A stretch of 64,000 nt of DNA from an uncultured Campylobacter sp. Lineage in GTDB: Bacteria > Campylobacterota > Campylobacteria > Campylobacterales > Campylobacteraceae. The stretch covers positions 43,176 through 107,175 of the forward strand of contig NZ_CAKZTI010000055.1 of the NCBI RefSeq assembly GCF_937921625.1, given 5' to 3'. Position numbers and translations under genes: made by a program. A model generated the notes under the pieces. It did no database searches. It was given only the letters and a program-made list of their open reading frames with translations, and was not told the DNA's origin. Position 1 is the stretch's first letter. Each line of letters begins with the position of its first letter. Shown one piece after another: positions 9,623-18,893 of this stretch.

Positions 9623-11107
9623 TTAACCTCTCATCATTATTCTAACGCCGTTTTCGACGAGCATCCAAAAATCACCTACGTGCCATACGCCGAAAATTAT
9701 CACTAAAGCGCAAAGCAAGATTAGCGGTAAATTTTCAAACAAGCTCATCTCTTTAGCATAAACCACTTCACCTTTAGGCGTACCGAAGCTCGCTAGATTA
9801 AAGTGCGCGAAGTCCGCGATGAAAATAATTACGAGCGCGATCGCAAATAACGCTACGGCTATGTATTGACCGCTGGCTATCGCGCCTTTGAAAACGTTAA
9901 ATTCGCTCACGAATATCGCAAACGCAGGAACACCTACGAGCGAGCAAACCGCAGCACCAAACATTATCGTAGTAAGCGGAGCGATTTTTACCATGCCGCC
10001 CATTCTGGTCATATCTTTGTGACCGTAAATTCTAGCGATATTACCGGTAGAGCAGAATGCAAGAGCCTTGGTAAAGCTGTGAGCTAAGCAGTGAAAGATC
10101 GCGGCAAGCAAGCCAAAATATCCGCCGATGCCTAGTGCAAATGCAATAACACCCATATGAACAACCGAGTGGTAAGCAAACATCCTCTTTACATCGTGCT
10201 GACGAACAAGGAAAATTCCTGCTATAAATAGCGTGATCGTGCCCGAAATCAGCATCACGTGCTTAACGAAGTCTGGCCCTACCGCTTCGGCGGTTACCGC
10301 GTAATATCTAAATATCGCTAGCATCGCACATTTTAAAAGCACACCCGAAAGTAGTGCCGAAATCGGAGCCGGACCTTCTGCGTGAACGTCAGGAAGCCAA
10401 GTGTGAGTAGGAGCAAGTCCTGCTTTGGTTCCAAAGCCTATTAGAGCGAATATAAAGATAAGCTTAGCGGCATCTTTGTTTAAGCCTTTGGCGTGATCCA
10501 TAATGCTAGTCCAAAGCATCGAAGCCTCGCCATCGCCCGTGATTTTGAATGTAGCCGCATATAGTAAAACGGTCGCATAAAGCGCAAACGCTAAGCCGAT
10601 CGAGCAGATAACGATATATTTGTAACCGCTCTCGGTAGATTTTTTGTCTTTATGAATAGCGACCAAAAATACCGATGCTAACGTAGTGGCCTCTACTGCA
10701 GCCCACATAAACGCGACGTTGTTGCATATAACGCTAAGCGTCATCGTAAAAACGAAAACGTGGCAGAGCGCATAGTATTTTCTAAGATCGCTAAGATCCA
10801 GATGACCGCCCTGTATCTCCCATTTCATATAGGTGGTAGAGTATAAATTTACCAAAAAGCCCGTTACAGCGATTAGCACTAAAAATACGCAGCCTAGGCT
10901 ATCTAGGAATAGGAATTTATCGTATGCGTAAAAAGCCTCAAAGTTGCCGCTGATAAGCTTGCCTACGTTACAGAGTAGCCCTGCGGATGTAACCGCAGAA
11001 ATCAAAACGTGTAGCGTGCTTAGGAGCTTGAAATTCTTAGGGCATAAGAATAATATCAGCGCTCCGAGCAACGGAAAAATTAATATAAAAGCTAAACTAT
11101 TCATCAT
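9623..11107 (-). CDS. hyfF: Hydrogenase-4 membrane subunit HyfF
   Basis: A 494-residue antiporter-like membrane subunit related to NuoN/NuoM and HyfF. About 14 hydrophobic segments are apparent. FGTKAGLAPTHTWLPDVHAE and the lysine- and histidine-bearing helices (VRQHDVKRMFAYHSVVHMG) are the hallmark of the proton-translocating family. Start is one of two tandem ATGs overlapping the hyfE stop, with AAGGGG upstream. It may couple H2 formation to proton or sodium movement; that coupling is inference from complex I homology. Confidence 0.9.
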   Translation of the reverse strand: MMNSLAFILIFPLLGALILFLCPKNFKLLSTLHVLISAVTSAGLLCNVGKLISGNFEAFYAYDKFLFLDSLGCVFLVLIAVTGFLVNLYSTTYMKWEIQGGHLDLSDLRKYYALCHVFVFTMTLSVICNNVAFMWAAVEATTLASVFLVAIHKDKKSTESGYKYIVICSIGLAFALYATVLLYAATFKITGDGEASMLWTSIMDHAKGLNKDAAKLIFIFALIGFGTKAGLAPTHTWLPDVHAEGPAPISALLSGVLLKCAMLAIFRYYAVTAEAVGPDFVKHVMLISGTITLFIAGIFLVRQHDVKRMFAYHSVVHMGVIAFALGIGGYFGLLAAIFHCLAHSFTKALAFCSTGNIARIYGHKDMTRMGGMVKIAPLTTIMFGAAVCSLVGVPAFAIFVSEFNVFKGAIASGQYIAVALFAIALVIIFIADFAHFNLASFGTPKGEVVYAKEMSLFENLPLILLCALVIIFGVWHVGDFWMLVENGVRIMMRG

Positions 11108-11751
11108 TAACCCCTTAAATTCGAAGCTTTAGACGTATCAAGCCCGTCATAGGCTTTGTAAAATCTAACCGCCAAAATGCTCATAATAATAACCGCAAAG
11201 ATTGCATCGGTTAAAATTCCAAGCTCGACTAGCTCGTGAGAGTTGTAAGCCATAAGCGCAAGGCTTAGGTGGATGCCGTTTTCAAAGAGGCAGTAGGCTA
11301 GAATTTGCTTGATGAAAGAATTTCTTAGCATGAAGCCGAAAATTCCCATCATAAATACGGTTACCGCCGCTATTAGAACGATTCTTTCTTGAATAAGAGA
11401 GAATTTAAGCAAGATCGGATTAATTGTCATCGCAATCGCTAGCGAAAATCCCATCGCAATAACGGGGCTTACGAAAAAGCCGCCTACCGGCTCATCCTCG
11501 CTGATCACATCCAGCTTTTTAACTAGCCAAAATAAAATTCCTGGCACGAAAATAACCTTCGTAAAAAACGCCACTATCGCCCAAATTCTAAGCTGCGGCG
11601 CATTGAAGTTAGAATATAGCATAAAAAATATGCTTACCAAAAGTAGCGTCTGAATCGCGTAAATTCCGATCGAAAGTTTTAAATTTCTAAGTCCGAATAC
11701 CGCGAGTGACGTTACGATCATACAAATTGCTAAAATATCGATACTATTCAT
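11107..11751 (-). CDS. hyfE: Hydrogenase-4 membrane subunit HyfE
   Basis: A 214-residue, very hydrophobic protein matching HyfE in length (E. coli about 216) and place between HyfC and HyfF. NuoK-like character appears in the C-terminal part (CLFENGIHLSLALMAYNSHELVELG). The presence of hyfE and hyfF marks the operon as the hydrogenase-4 (Hyf) rather than the simpler hydrogenase-3 (Hyc) type. It shares a base with hyfF and is two bases from hyfC. Confidence 0.88.
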   Translation of the reverse strand: MNSIDILAICMIVTSLAVFGLRNLKLSIGIYAIQTLLLVSIFFMLYSNFNAPQLRIWAIVAFFTKVIFVPGILFWLVKKLDVISEDEPVGGFFVSPVIAMGFSLAIAMTINPILLKFSLIQERIVLIAAVTVFMMGIFGFMLRNSFIKQILAYCLFENGIHLSLALMAYNSHELVELGILTDAIFAVIIMSILAVRFYKAYDGLDTSKASNLRG

Positions 11752-11752
11752 C

Positions 11753-12682
11753 TTAAAATCCTACTACGTAAAGCGTTAATGCCGCAAAAGCAATGGCAAG
11801 AGCGCCGCATGAAATTTTGCGCATGCTCGAAGTCATTCTGAAGCGTGGTCCAAAGTTGTCGATGAAAACGGCTGCTACGTAAAATACACCGGTTTTTAGC
11901 ACAAAGATTATGATTGCCAAAAACGGATTGCTAAAATTCCACGGCTCAAATATCGTTAGGAATAATCCGATCATCGCAAACTGCTTCAAAATAAGCGCCG
12001 CTTGCACTAAGCCCAAATCGCTGCCTGCGTATTCGCCCAAAAGTCCTTCTTGAAGCTCTTGCTCGGCTTCGGCAAGATCAAATGGCTTTCTGCCGGTTTC
12101 TACATACATGCACCATAAAAACGCAATCGAAGCGACAGCAAAGCTTGGAATTTGATAGCCGATCTGACCGCTGCGTACCATCTGCTGGATCTCAACTAAA
12201 TTTGAAGTTCCTGCAGCCATCATTACTACGATTAGGCACATCATCATCACAGGTTCGACAAAAACGGCAAGCATCTGCTCGCGTCCACCGCCGGTTGCCG
12301 CAAAAGGGTTACCGCTATCTATCGAAGCCGCACCGAATACGAAGCGCAAAAGCGCGCCTAGATATAGGATAACGAAAATATCCGAATATGCTCCGAAAAG
12401 GGTATCTTTGCTGTATGTTATAGGAATGGCCGCCAAGATCGCCGCCGAAGTAGCGAATAGGAAAAACGGAGCCCACCTAAATACCCAGTGGCTGCACGCA
12501 GGAACGGTTCTGCCGCGCTTAAAAAGCTTAATAATATCGCGGTAAGTCTGGAAAAAATCACTTCCTTGTTTCGACTGAAGCTTGGCTCGAAGTTTTCTAG
12601 CCATACCGTCGAAGAGTGGAGCGACTAGGACGATAACCGCGACTTGAAATATCATTAAAAATATAGTTTGTATAGTCTGCAT
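11753..12682 (-). CDS. hyfC: Hydrogenase-4 membrane subunit HyfC (NuoH-like)
   Basis: A 309-residue NuoH/HycD-like subunit that anchors the soluble hydrogenase arm to the membrane. Family features are the conserved loop WCMYVETGRKPFDLAEAEQE and roughly eight hydrophobic segments. It follows hyfB after a ten-base gap with AGGAGG before its ATG. No hyfD gene separates it from hyfE, unlike in E. coli hyf. Confidence 0.92.
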   Translation of the reverse strand: MQTIQTIFLMIFQVAVIVLVAPLFDGMARKLRAKLQSKQGSDFFQTYRDIIKLFKRGRTVPACSHWVFRWAPFFLFATSAAILAAIPITYSKDTLFGAYSDIFVILYLGALLRFVFGAASIDSGNPFAATGGGREQMLAVFVEPVMMMCLIVVMMAAGTSNLVEIQQMVRSGQIGYQIPSFAVASIAFLWCMYVETGRKPFDLAEAEQELQEGLLGEYAGSDLGLVQAALILKQFAMIGLFLTIFEPWNFSNPFLAIIIFVLKTGVFYVAAVFIDNFGPRFRMTSSMRKISCGALAIAFAALTLYVVGF

Positions 12683-12692
12683 CTCAAACCTC

Positions 12693-14666
12693 CTAGATCA
12701 AAAAATATCCGACGCCCAGTATCGCGCAAAGGTAGATTAGGATGTAAAGCGTATATAAATTTGCATAGCCGCTTTGAATAATTCCTATCTTATCGGCGAC
12801 CTTCTTACTCCAATCGATTACCGGTTGATAAATTATCGTCCACCAAATGTCTTGTGGGTGGTTGTGATACTCGATCGGTCCGAAGTAGCCGTTTTGCTCT
12901 ATTCTGCGTTTATGACCTCTAAATAACCAGTCCATAATCTTTCTTAAATCGCCGGTAAAAGGACCGCCAGTTATCTGCATGCGAGGGCTATATTTAAAGC
13001 CGCACGCCCAAGGATCGGTCTCACGAGGTTTGTCGCGATTTGCTTTCATAACCGCTAGGATGATAAACGGAAGCAGCATTGTAGAACACAAAATCACTGC
13101 AATAAGAGGAGTTGAAACGATACTTCCCAAAGGCGAAGTGATTGACGAAGCGCCTAGGCTTGCGACATACCCGCTATTGGAAGTGATAGAATTTACTGCT
13201 TGCATAATGTAATCTACTATAAAGTGTGCGCCTACGCCAAATCCCACGCAGCCTATCATCAAAATGATCATTCCTAAAACCATTCCTAGTGGGCTTTCTT
13301 TTGCATTTTCCCAAATTTTTTCATCTCTCGGGGTTCCTGCAAAGATTACCGCATAAAGCTTAAGGTGCATACCGACCAAAACGCCGGTAAGTGCAAGAGC
13401 GACCACCGCTAAAGAGAAGGCGTATCTGATGAAAATTCCACTTTCCTTAGCACCTTGAAGCATTCCTTGATAGGTAAACCATTCTGAAACGAAGCCGTTT
13501 ACCGGAGGAAGCGCTGCGATACCCATAATACCGATAAACATACCAACAGCAGTTAGCGGCATTTTTTTAGCTAGCCCTCCTAGCACGTCCATATTTTGCG
13601 TATGAGTAGCGTGGATTACAGAGCCTGCACATAAGAATAGCAAGCCTTTGAATATCGCGTGATTTACTACGTGGTAGCAGCCTGCTAAAAATCCGACTGC
13701 GGCTAGTGTTACATTGCCTGCTGCGACGCCGTAAATTCCGGTGCCAAGACCCAGCAAGATAATGCCGATATTTTCAACCGAGTGGTACGCAAGAAGCGCT
13801 TTAAAGTCGTGCTGGCACAACGCGTATAAAACGCCAAAAAGCGAGCTAGCTGCTCCTAGGATCAAAACTGCAAGTCCGAAATAGATACTTAGCGGTAAAA
13901 ATAGTGTAAATTTAACAAGGGTAAAGAGCGCTACTTTAATCATAACGCCGCTCATTAGCGCAGAGACATTTGATGGAGCCGCAGGGTGAGCTTGCGGTAG
14001 CCAAACGTGGAAAGGCCACATTCCCGCTTTTGAGCCGAAGCCGACCAAAAATAGCACGAAAGCAGCCACAGAAGCACCCATCGGCATATTTACTTTTCCC
14101 CACTCCGCAAATTCGAAGCTGCCTGCGTAGTTTGCAATGATAAGTAATCCACAGGTGATACAAAATGCACCGATCTGCGCTATACCTAAATATACCATAA
14201 CGGCTTTGAGCGTGCCTTTGCCATCGTTTACTATGATTAGAAATGACGAAATTAACGTCATAAGCTCCCATAAAACAGCGAAGCAAAATACATTATCCGC
14301 ACTGATGACTAAAAGCATAGATAAGATGAAGGTATTAAATAAACATGCAAAAACGCCAATATTTGCCTTTCCGATATATTCCTCAGCATAGCTCATACCG
14401 TAAACGCTGCTTGCAAAGCCTATAAAAACGACTACGAAGCTGAAGAAATTTCCAAGCGGACTTAAAGCAAATTTTGGCGCATATAAGAAAGTACCGCCCA
14501 AAACGAAGCTATCGCTTACGCCCATATTGGCTACGAAATGACACATCGCATAAAAACAGCTGATAGCACCTAATCCAAATCCCACCTTAACGGCAGTTTT
14601 TGGAGCGCAGTATAAAAGGATACTAATTACTGCACTGACGATAAATAAAGTATAGACGCTTATCAT
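12693..14666 (-). CDS. hyfB: Hydrogenase-4 membrane subunit HyfB
   Basis: A 657-residue antiporter-like subunit of the NuoL/HycC/HyfB type. Key stretches are FGSKAGMWPFHVWLPQAHPA and CQHDFKALLAYHSVENIGI, holding the conserved lysines and histidines of the proton path. A final hydrophobic helix follows a long cytoplasmic segment. The frame runs a little further upstream, but ATG at 14666 overlaps the hyfA stop (ATGA) and is preceded by GGAGG. Together with HyfC, HyfE and HyfF it forms the membrane arm. Confidence 0.92.
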   Translation of the reverse strand: MISVYTLFIVSAVISILLYCAPKTAVKVGFGLGAISCFYAMCHFVANMGVSDSFVLGGTFLYAPKFALSPLGNFFSFVVVFIGFASSVYGMSYAEEYIGKANIGVFACLFNTFILSMLLVISADNVFCFAVLWELMTLISSFLIIVNDGKGTLKAVMVYLGIAQIGAFCITCGLLIIANYAGSFEFAEWGKVNMPMGASVAAFVLFLVGFGSKAGMWPFHVWLPQAHPAAPSNVSALMSGVMIKVALFTLVKFTLFLPLSIYFGLAVLILGAASSLFGVLYALCQHDFKALLAYHSVENIGIILLGLGTGIYGVAAGNVTLAAVGFLAGCYHVVNHAIFKGLLFLCAGSVIHATHTQNMDVLGGLAKKMPLTAVGMFIGIMGIAALPPVNGFVSEWFTYQGMLQGAKESGIFIRYAFSLAVVALALTGVLVGMHLKLYAVIFAGTPRDEKIWENAKESPLGMVLGMIILMIGCVGFGVGAHFIVDYIMQAVNSITSNSGYVASLGASSITSPLGSIVSTPLIAVILCSTMLLPFIILAVMKANRDKPRETDPWACGFKYSPRMQITGGPFTGDLRKIMDWLFRGHKRRIEQNGYFGPIEYHNHPQDIWWTIIYQPVIDWSKKVADKIGIIQSGYANLYTLYILIYLCAILGVGYFLI

Positions 14667-15262
14667 TTTGCGCCTCCTTCTTTTTTGGCGACGCAACTGA
14701 TTTCGCCGTTTAACACGTCTTTTGCAAAAGCATTAGCCGCATCGTAGTCTATCGCAAAGCCCAATTTATGCTTACCTTCTTTAGGATCTATCATAATGAT
14801 AGCGCTAGTTGGGCAAACCTCGACGCATGCAGGACCGTTTTCGCGTCCGTTGCATAGATCGCATTTGATGGCGGTGCTTTTGGCGCCCGCTTGGCTTTCG
14901 ATCTCGAGATAATACTTCGGCTCGACCGCATAATTTACTGACGGCATAAGCTCGGCATTCGAGCTGATCGCGCCATAAGGACAGGCGAGCGTACACATCT
15001 TGCATCCGATGCAAATTTCTTCGTGCAATTCGATATAGTTATTATCGAAGCGAAGCGCACCGGTAGGGCAGACGTTTGCGCATGGTCCGTCATCGCACTG
15101 CCTGCACTGCGTAGGCATAACGCCGTAAGCCTGTCTAAGCACGGTAAGTCGCGATTTAGCAAGCTTGCCGCGCTCGTAGGCACTTGAGTAACAGGCCGCC
15201 ATGCACGTCGTGCAACCGATACATCGTTTGTAATCGCAGATTACAAATTTATGTTGTTTCAT
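14663..15262 (-). CDS. hyfA: Formate hydrogenlyase electron-transfer subunit HyfA
   Basis: A 199-residue polyferredoxin like HycB/HyfA that takes electrons from formate dehydrogenase H. Four cysteine clusters are visible: CIGCTTCMAAC, CRQCDDGPCANVCP, CIGCKMCTLACP and CDLCNGRENGPACVEVCP, enough for four [4Fe-4S] centres. It is the first gene of the leftward operon, with AAGGAG before its ATG, and faces fdhF across a 406-base promoter region. Confidence 0.93.
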   Translation of the reverse strand: MKQHKFVICDYKRCIGCTTCMAACYSSAYERGKLAKSRLTVLRQAYGVMPTQCRQCDDGPCANVCPTGALRFDNNYIELHEEICIGCKMCTLACPYGAISSNAELMPSVNYAVEPKYYLEIESQAGAKSTAIKCDLCNGRENGPACVEVCPTSAIIMIDPKEGKHKLGFAIDYDAANAFAKDVLNGEISCVAKKEGGAK

Positions 15263-15318
15263 ACCTTTCTCCTTGACTTAAGGAATTTTAAAAATTTTTT
15301 ACTAAAAATTTTGGTGTA

Positions 15319-15324
15319 ATTATA
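15319..15324 (-). promoter_or_regulatory. Candidate -10 box of the hyf operon
   Basis: TATAAT on the minus strand, 57 bases before the hyfA ATG. No clear -35 is visible, which is normal for Campylobacter sigma70 promoters. Confidence 0.5.
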
Positions 15325-15345
15325 TTTAAGTCCGTAAAAAAATTC

Positions 15346-15361
15346 CGTCATTTATCTGACG
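15346..15361. promoter_or_regulatory. Candidate operator: CGTCA-N6-TGACG inverted repeat
   Basis: CGTCA at 15346-15350 and TGACG at 15357-15361 form a perfect five-base inverted repeat with six bases between. It lies about where the -35 of the leftward hyf promoter would be, a typical place for an activator. Which protein binds is unknown. Confidence 0.4.
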
Positions 15362-15603
15362 ATATTTGGAATTTATTTGATAAATTTGCTTTCAAAGCTT
15401 AAATTTAAAAACTAATTTCTTTTTTAAACAGGTCCGTTGATTATTTGCTTTAAAAGTCTAGTATATCAGTATTAAAGTATATTTTAAAATTTAAATTACT
15501 ACTTAAATTACTACTTAAATTACCCCAACTTACTCCTAATTATAATTGAAAAAATTCTTTTAGCTTAAGGCAAAATTTCAATTTTATTTTAGGTAAGAAT
15601 TTA

Positions 15604-15609
15604 TATAAT
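15604..15609 (+). promoter_or_regulatory. Candidate -10 box of fdhF
   Basis: TATAAT about 60 bases before the fdhF ATG at 15669; a second TATAAT lies at 15541-15546. AAAGGAG at 15657-15663 is the ribosome binding site. Confidence 0.45.
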
Positions 15610-15668
15610 TGTGCCGAAATTGCATATATGGTAATTTTGCATGTTTAGTATTTTCGAAAGGAGAAAAT

Positions 15669-17936
15669 ATGGCGAATAAAGGCAAGGTCATATGCCCTTA
15701 TTGTGGCACAGGCTGTCAAATCGAGCTGACTGCGGAAGACAATTATATCAAATCCGCAACTGGCGTAAGCGACAACCCCGTAAATCAGGGTTGTTTATGT
15801 TTGAAAGGTTATTACGGATGGAATTACGTAGGCTCTAGAGATAGACTTACTACTCCGCTAATTCGTAAAAAGAATGGCAAATTTAGTAAAGATGGCGATT
15901 TGGTCGAGGCTAGCTGGGACGAAGCGCTTGATTTGGTTGCTAAAAAGATGCTCGAGGTTAAAGAAAAATACGGCGCTGACGCGATAGCCGGAAACTATTC
16001 CGCACGCTGTACGCACGAGGATAACTACGTAGCGCAGAAGCTACTTAGAATTTTAGGCACGAATAATATCGATCACTGCGCGCGCATTTGACACGCTCCG
16101 ACTGTGGCAGGTCTTGCCAAAACAATCGGTAACGGAGCGGCTACAAATAGCTTCACGGAGATCGGAACTCACAGCAACTGCATTATGATGATCGGCTCAA
16201 ACCCGGAAAATGGTCACCCGATCGTAGCTATGCACGTACAAAGAGCGCTAAATAGAGGCGCCAAACTCATCGTCATTGACCCGGTTAAGACGGAATTTGC
16301 AAATCGCGCAGATATCCACCTCCAGCTTGAGCCGGAGCACAATATCCCAGTCATTAACGCTTTAATCCATGCTATTATCGACGAGGATTTGGTAAATCAC
16401 GAATTCGTTGAGAAATACACCAAGGGTTTTGAATATGTAAAAGAGGCGGTTAAGGATTATTCGCCTGAGGCCGTAGCTAAATACACTAGGCTAAACGCCG
16501 AGGATATTAGAAAAGCGGCTAGAATTTACGCTACTACGCGACCTGCGGTTATCACGCACGGAATGGGTGTAACTCACTTCAACCACGGCGTGGGCGCGGT
16601 CTGCGACATTTCAAATTTAATGCTTGTAACGGGCAACGTGGGCGAGCTTGGAAGCGGCGATCTACCGATCCGTGGACAAGAAAACGTCCAAGGCTGCTGC
16701 GATATGGGAATGCTTCCTAACGTATTTACCGGCTATAAAGCTGTAACCGACGAGAGTGCCCGTGATTGGTTTGAGCGCCAGTGGAATTTACCAAAAGGTC
16801 ATCTAAACGGTAAGATCGGCATTCATAAAACTGAAGTTCCTGACGCAATTCTTGATGGTAGGGTAAAATTCTTCTGGACGATGGGTGAAAACCCGGTTAT
16901 GACCGATCCGAACGCAAACCACTTCTTGCGCGCGATTTCGCAGGTAGAGATGTATGTGATCCAAGATATTTTCTTAACCGAGACGAGCCGCAAAGCAGAT
17001 GTTGTGCTTCCTGGAGCTTGCAGCGGCGAGAAGGAGGGCACTTATGCTAACGCCGAGCGCCGCGTACAGCATAGCGAGATTGTAGTTGCCCCTCCGGGAC
17101 AAGCTAGACAAGACTGGGCTATCATCTGCGAGCTTGCCAGACGCTTAGGACTAGGGGATTATTTCACATTTCAATCTCCAGAGCAGATTTGGGAAGAGGT
17201 GCGCAGGGTAGCTCCGCACAACTACGGCGGAATGAGCTATTACCGCATCAAAAAATACCACGGACTTCACTGGCCGTGCCCTGATGAGAATTCTATGGGC
17301 GGACCTGCATTGTATCTTGATAAGAAATTCTTTACCCCGGACGGTAAAGGAAATTTCGTCCCAGTTCTATTCGTGGATGATAAAAGCAAGATCGAAAGCG
17401 CCAAAGAGGAATTCGCAAAGCGTATGAATATGCCGAAAGATTATCCTGTAATGGCGGGCTCCGTGGACGAGAAGACCGACGAGGAGTTCCCTATCCAGCT
17501 TTTAACTACGCGTAAGGTTTACGAGTACGCAGGAGGCGCGATGACTAGGCGCTCTAAGATCGTCGAGCAGGGTGGCGACGCGATAGGACCGATTGCGGAA
17601 ATGAATCCGAAACTCGCCGAACGATATGGAATTTCACAGGGCGATTTCATCGTCGCGTGGAGCCGCTACGGCTATATCGCGATCAAGGCGGACATCACCG
17701 AGTGCATAATGGATGGTATCATTCAGATGTCTTATCACTACTGGGAGAGCTGCTGCAACGAGCTAACCAGCGGCGGCTGGGATCTAATCGCCAAAACGCC
17801 TACATTTAAGGCAGCGATTCAGATCAAAAAGATCGACGAAGAGGAATTTTTGCGTATCCGCGAGCTTAAGCGCATTAAGTTTCAGACCAACAAGGTCGTT
17901 TACGACGACTTCCACCACCATCCGATTAAATTCTAA
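15669..17936 (+). CDS. fdhF: Formate dehydrogenase H, selenocysteine-containing (TGA at 16089-16091 read as Sec)
   Basis: A molybdopterin enzyme of 755 residues that oxidises formate to CO2 and feeds electrons to HyfA. The N-terminus carries the [4Fe-4S] ligands VICPYCGTGC (Cys9, Cys12, Cys16) and the LCLKG lysine segment. The frame has a TGA at codon 141, between DHCARI and HAPTVAGL, matching Sec140-His141 of E. coli FdhF. A hairpin with a GGUCU loop follows at the E. coli distance. Apart from this codon the frame is open to 17934. Start chosen for AAAGGAG upstream and alignment of the first cysteines. Automated calling would split it in two. Confidence 0.95.
16092..16127 (+). promoter_or_regulatory. 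Bacterial SECIS element in fdhF
   Basis: Directly after the TGA, GGCA (16106-16109) and TGCC (16115-16118) form a stem closing a GGTCT loop (16110-16114). The loop begins 19 bases after the TGA, the same spacing and loop sequence as in the E. coli fdhF SECIS. SelB bound to this hairpin would deliver Sec-tRNA. Confidence 0.88.
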
Positions 17937-18893
17937 GAATTTAATCTTATCCATAGATTCGGGGGCTATGCTTCCGAATCTACTTTTTAACAATCAATTC
18001 AAATAATATGAAATTTTGGCGATCTAGCCGTCTTGCGATATTTTAAAGATCAAAAATTTCAAGAATTCAATGAATTTCGCGGTATTAATACGCTTTTTTT
18101 GCGTAGTTGCACTATCGATAAGAGGGCATAGAAATTTATCTGCTATTTCATTTAATAGATGCGACGGCAGAGACCGGGCATTCGTGATTTATCAAATCCT
18201 AATAAATGTAGTCTCTATAAGAGCGGCGCAATGGAGTAAATTTTAAAGATAAGCATGATAATAAGGCTATTTTATCGCGACAAATCTTGCCAAATTACAT
18301 TATTGATTAAATTTTAACGCGCGCAGGCTGATTTTATGCGAATTAGCCTATATTGCCGAATAGCGCTGCAATTTTAATAACGCAAATGCGATTTTTGTGA
18401 TTTTGATAGATGAATGCAAAAGGCTCATAGGCTTTTTTAAAATGCTAGACGCGGCTTTTAGTCTTAATGGTCGCAAAATGCCGGTTTCTAGCATAACCGG
18501 AGTAGTTTCGCGCTCCGTCCGAAATCCATAAATTTTAATTTTAAAATTTTAGATTTAAAATTCCGAATTCCGCCGTGCTTGGAGCTCGGAATTTTTATAA
18601 TTTTATTTTATCGCGTGTTTTTGGCGTTCTATTTTTCACGCGGGAGCCCTTTGCTGCGCCAGATCACGCTGCTTGCGATGTTAAAGCTATTGCGCAAAAG
18701 CTTCTGCCTTGCTTGTGGATGAGATTTATGAAACTAGGCTCTGATATTGAAGCTATTGCGCCAAAGCTGCTGCGGCAGAATTCCATCTACTTTATTAAAA
18801 GTAGTTAGAATTTCCGCCGCTTATCGCACCTGAGCTACTTATTGTGCCAGATCTGTTCGTCACACCTTATTTTTATCGCTCGCAGCACCCGCT
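17937..18893. other. Long intergenic region after fdhF
   Basis: 957 bases between the fdhF stop and the TRAP binding protein gene. It begins with an intrinsic terminator and has a CCGGTT-N8-AACCGG hairpin at 18481-18500. Short open frames exist (for example 18575-18808) but lack ribosome binding sites and family features. It may hold decayed DNA. Confidence 0.55.
17955..17988 (+). terminator. Intrinsic terminator of fdhF
   Basis: AGATTCGG (17955-17962) pairs with CCGAATCT (17974-17981) across an 11-base loop and is followed by ACTTTTT. It lies about 20 bases after the stop codon. Confidence 0.8.

Larger units (their letters stand above)
15263..15668. other. Divergent promoter region between hyfA and fdhF
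   Basis: AT-rich 406-base region that must hold the control signals for the whole formate hydrogenlyase locus. It contains TATAAT boxes for both directions and a CGTCA-N6-TGACG inverted repeat, each listed separately. A loose sigma54-like match (T-G---C----TTGCA pattern near 15611) lacks the essential GG and is not counted. Confidence 0.7.

Noticed and set aside
15611..15626. Sigma54 promoter before fdhF
   Set aside because: The TTGCA part fits but the essential GG of the -24 element is missing; TATAAT boxes are better candidates.
16089..16091. Apparent nonsense mutation splitting fdhF
   Set aside because: The TGA is at the Sec position, followed by His and a proper SECIS hairpin; the frame continues to full length.
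18575..18808. 77-codon ORF after fdhF
   Set aside because: No ribosome binding site, no family and no neighbour coupling; it looks accidental.
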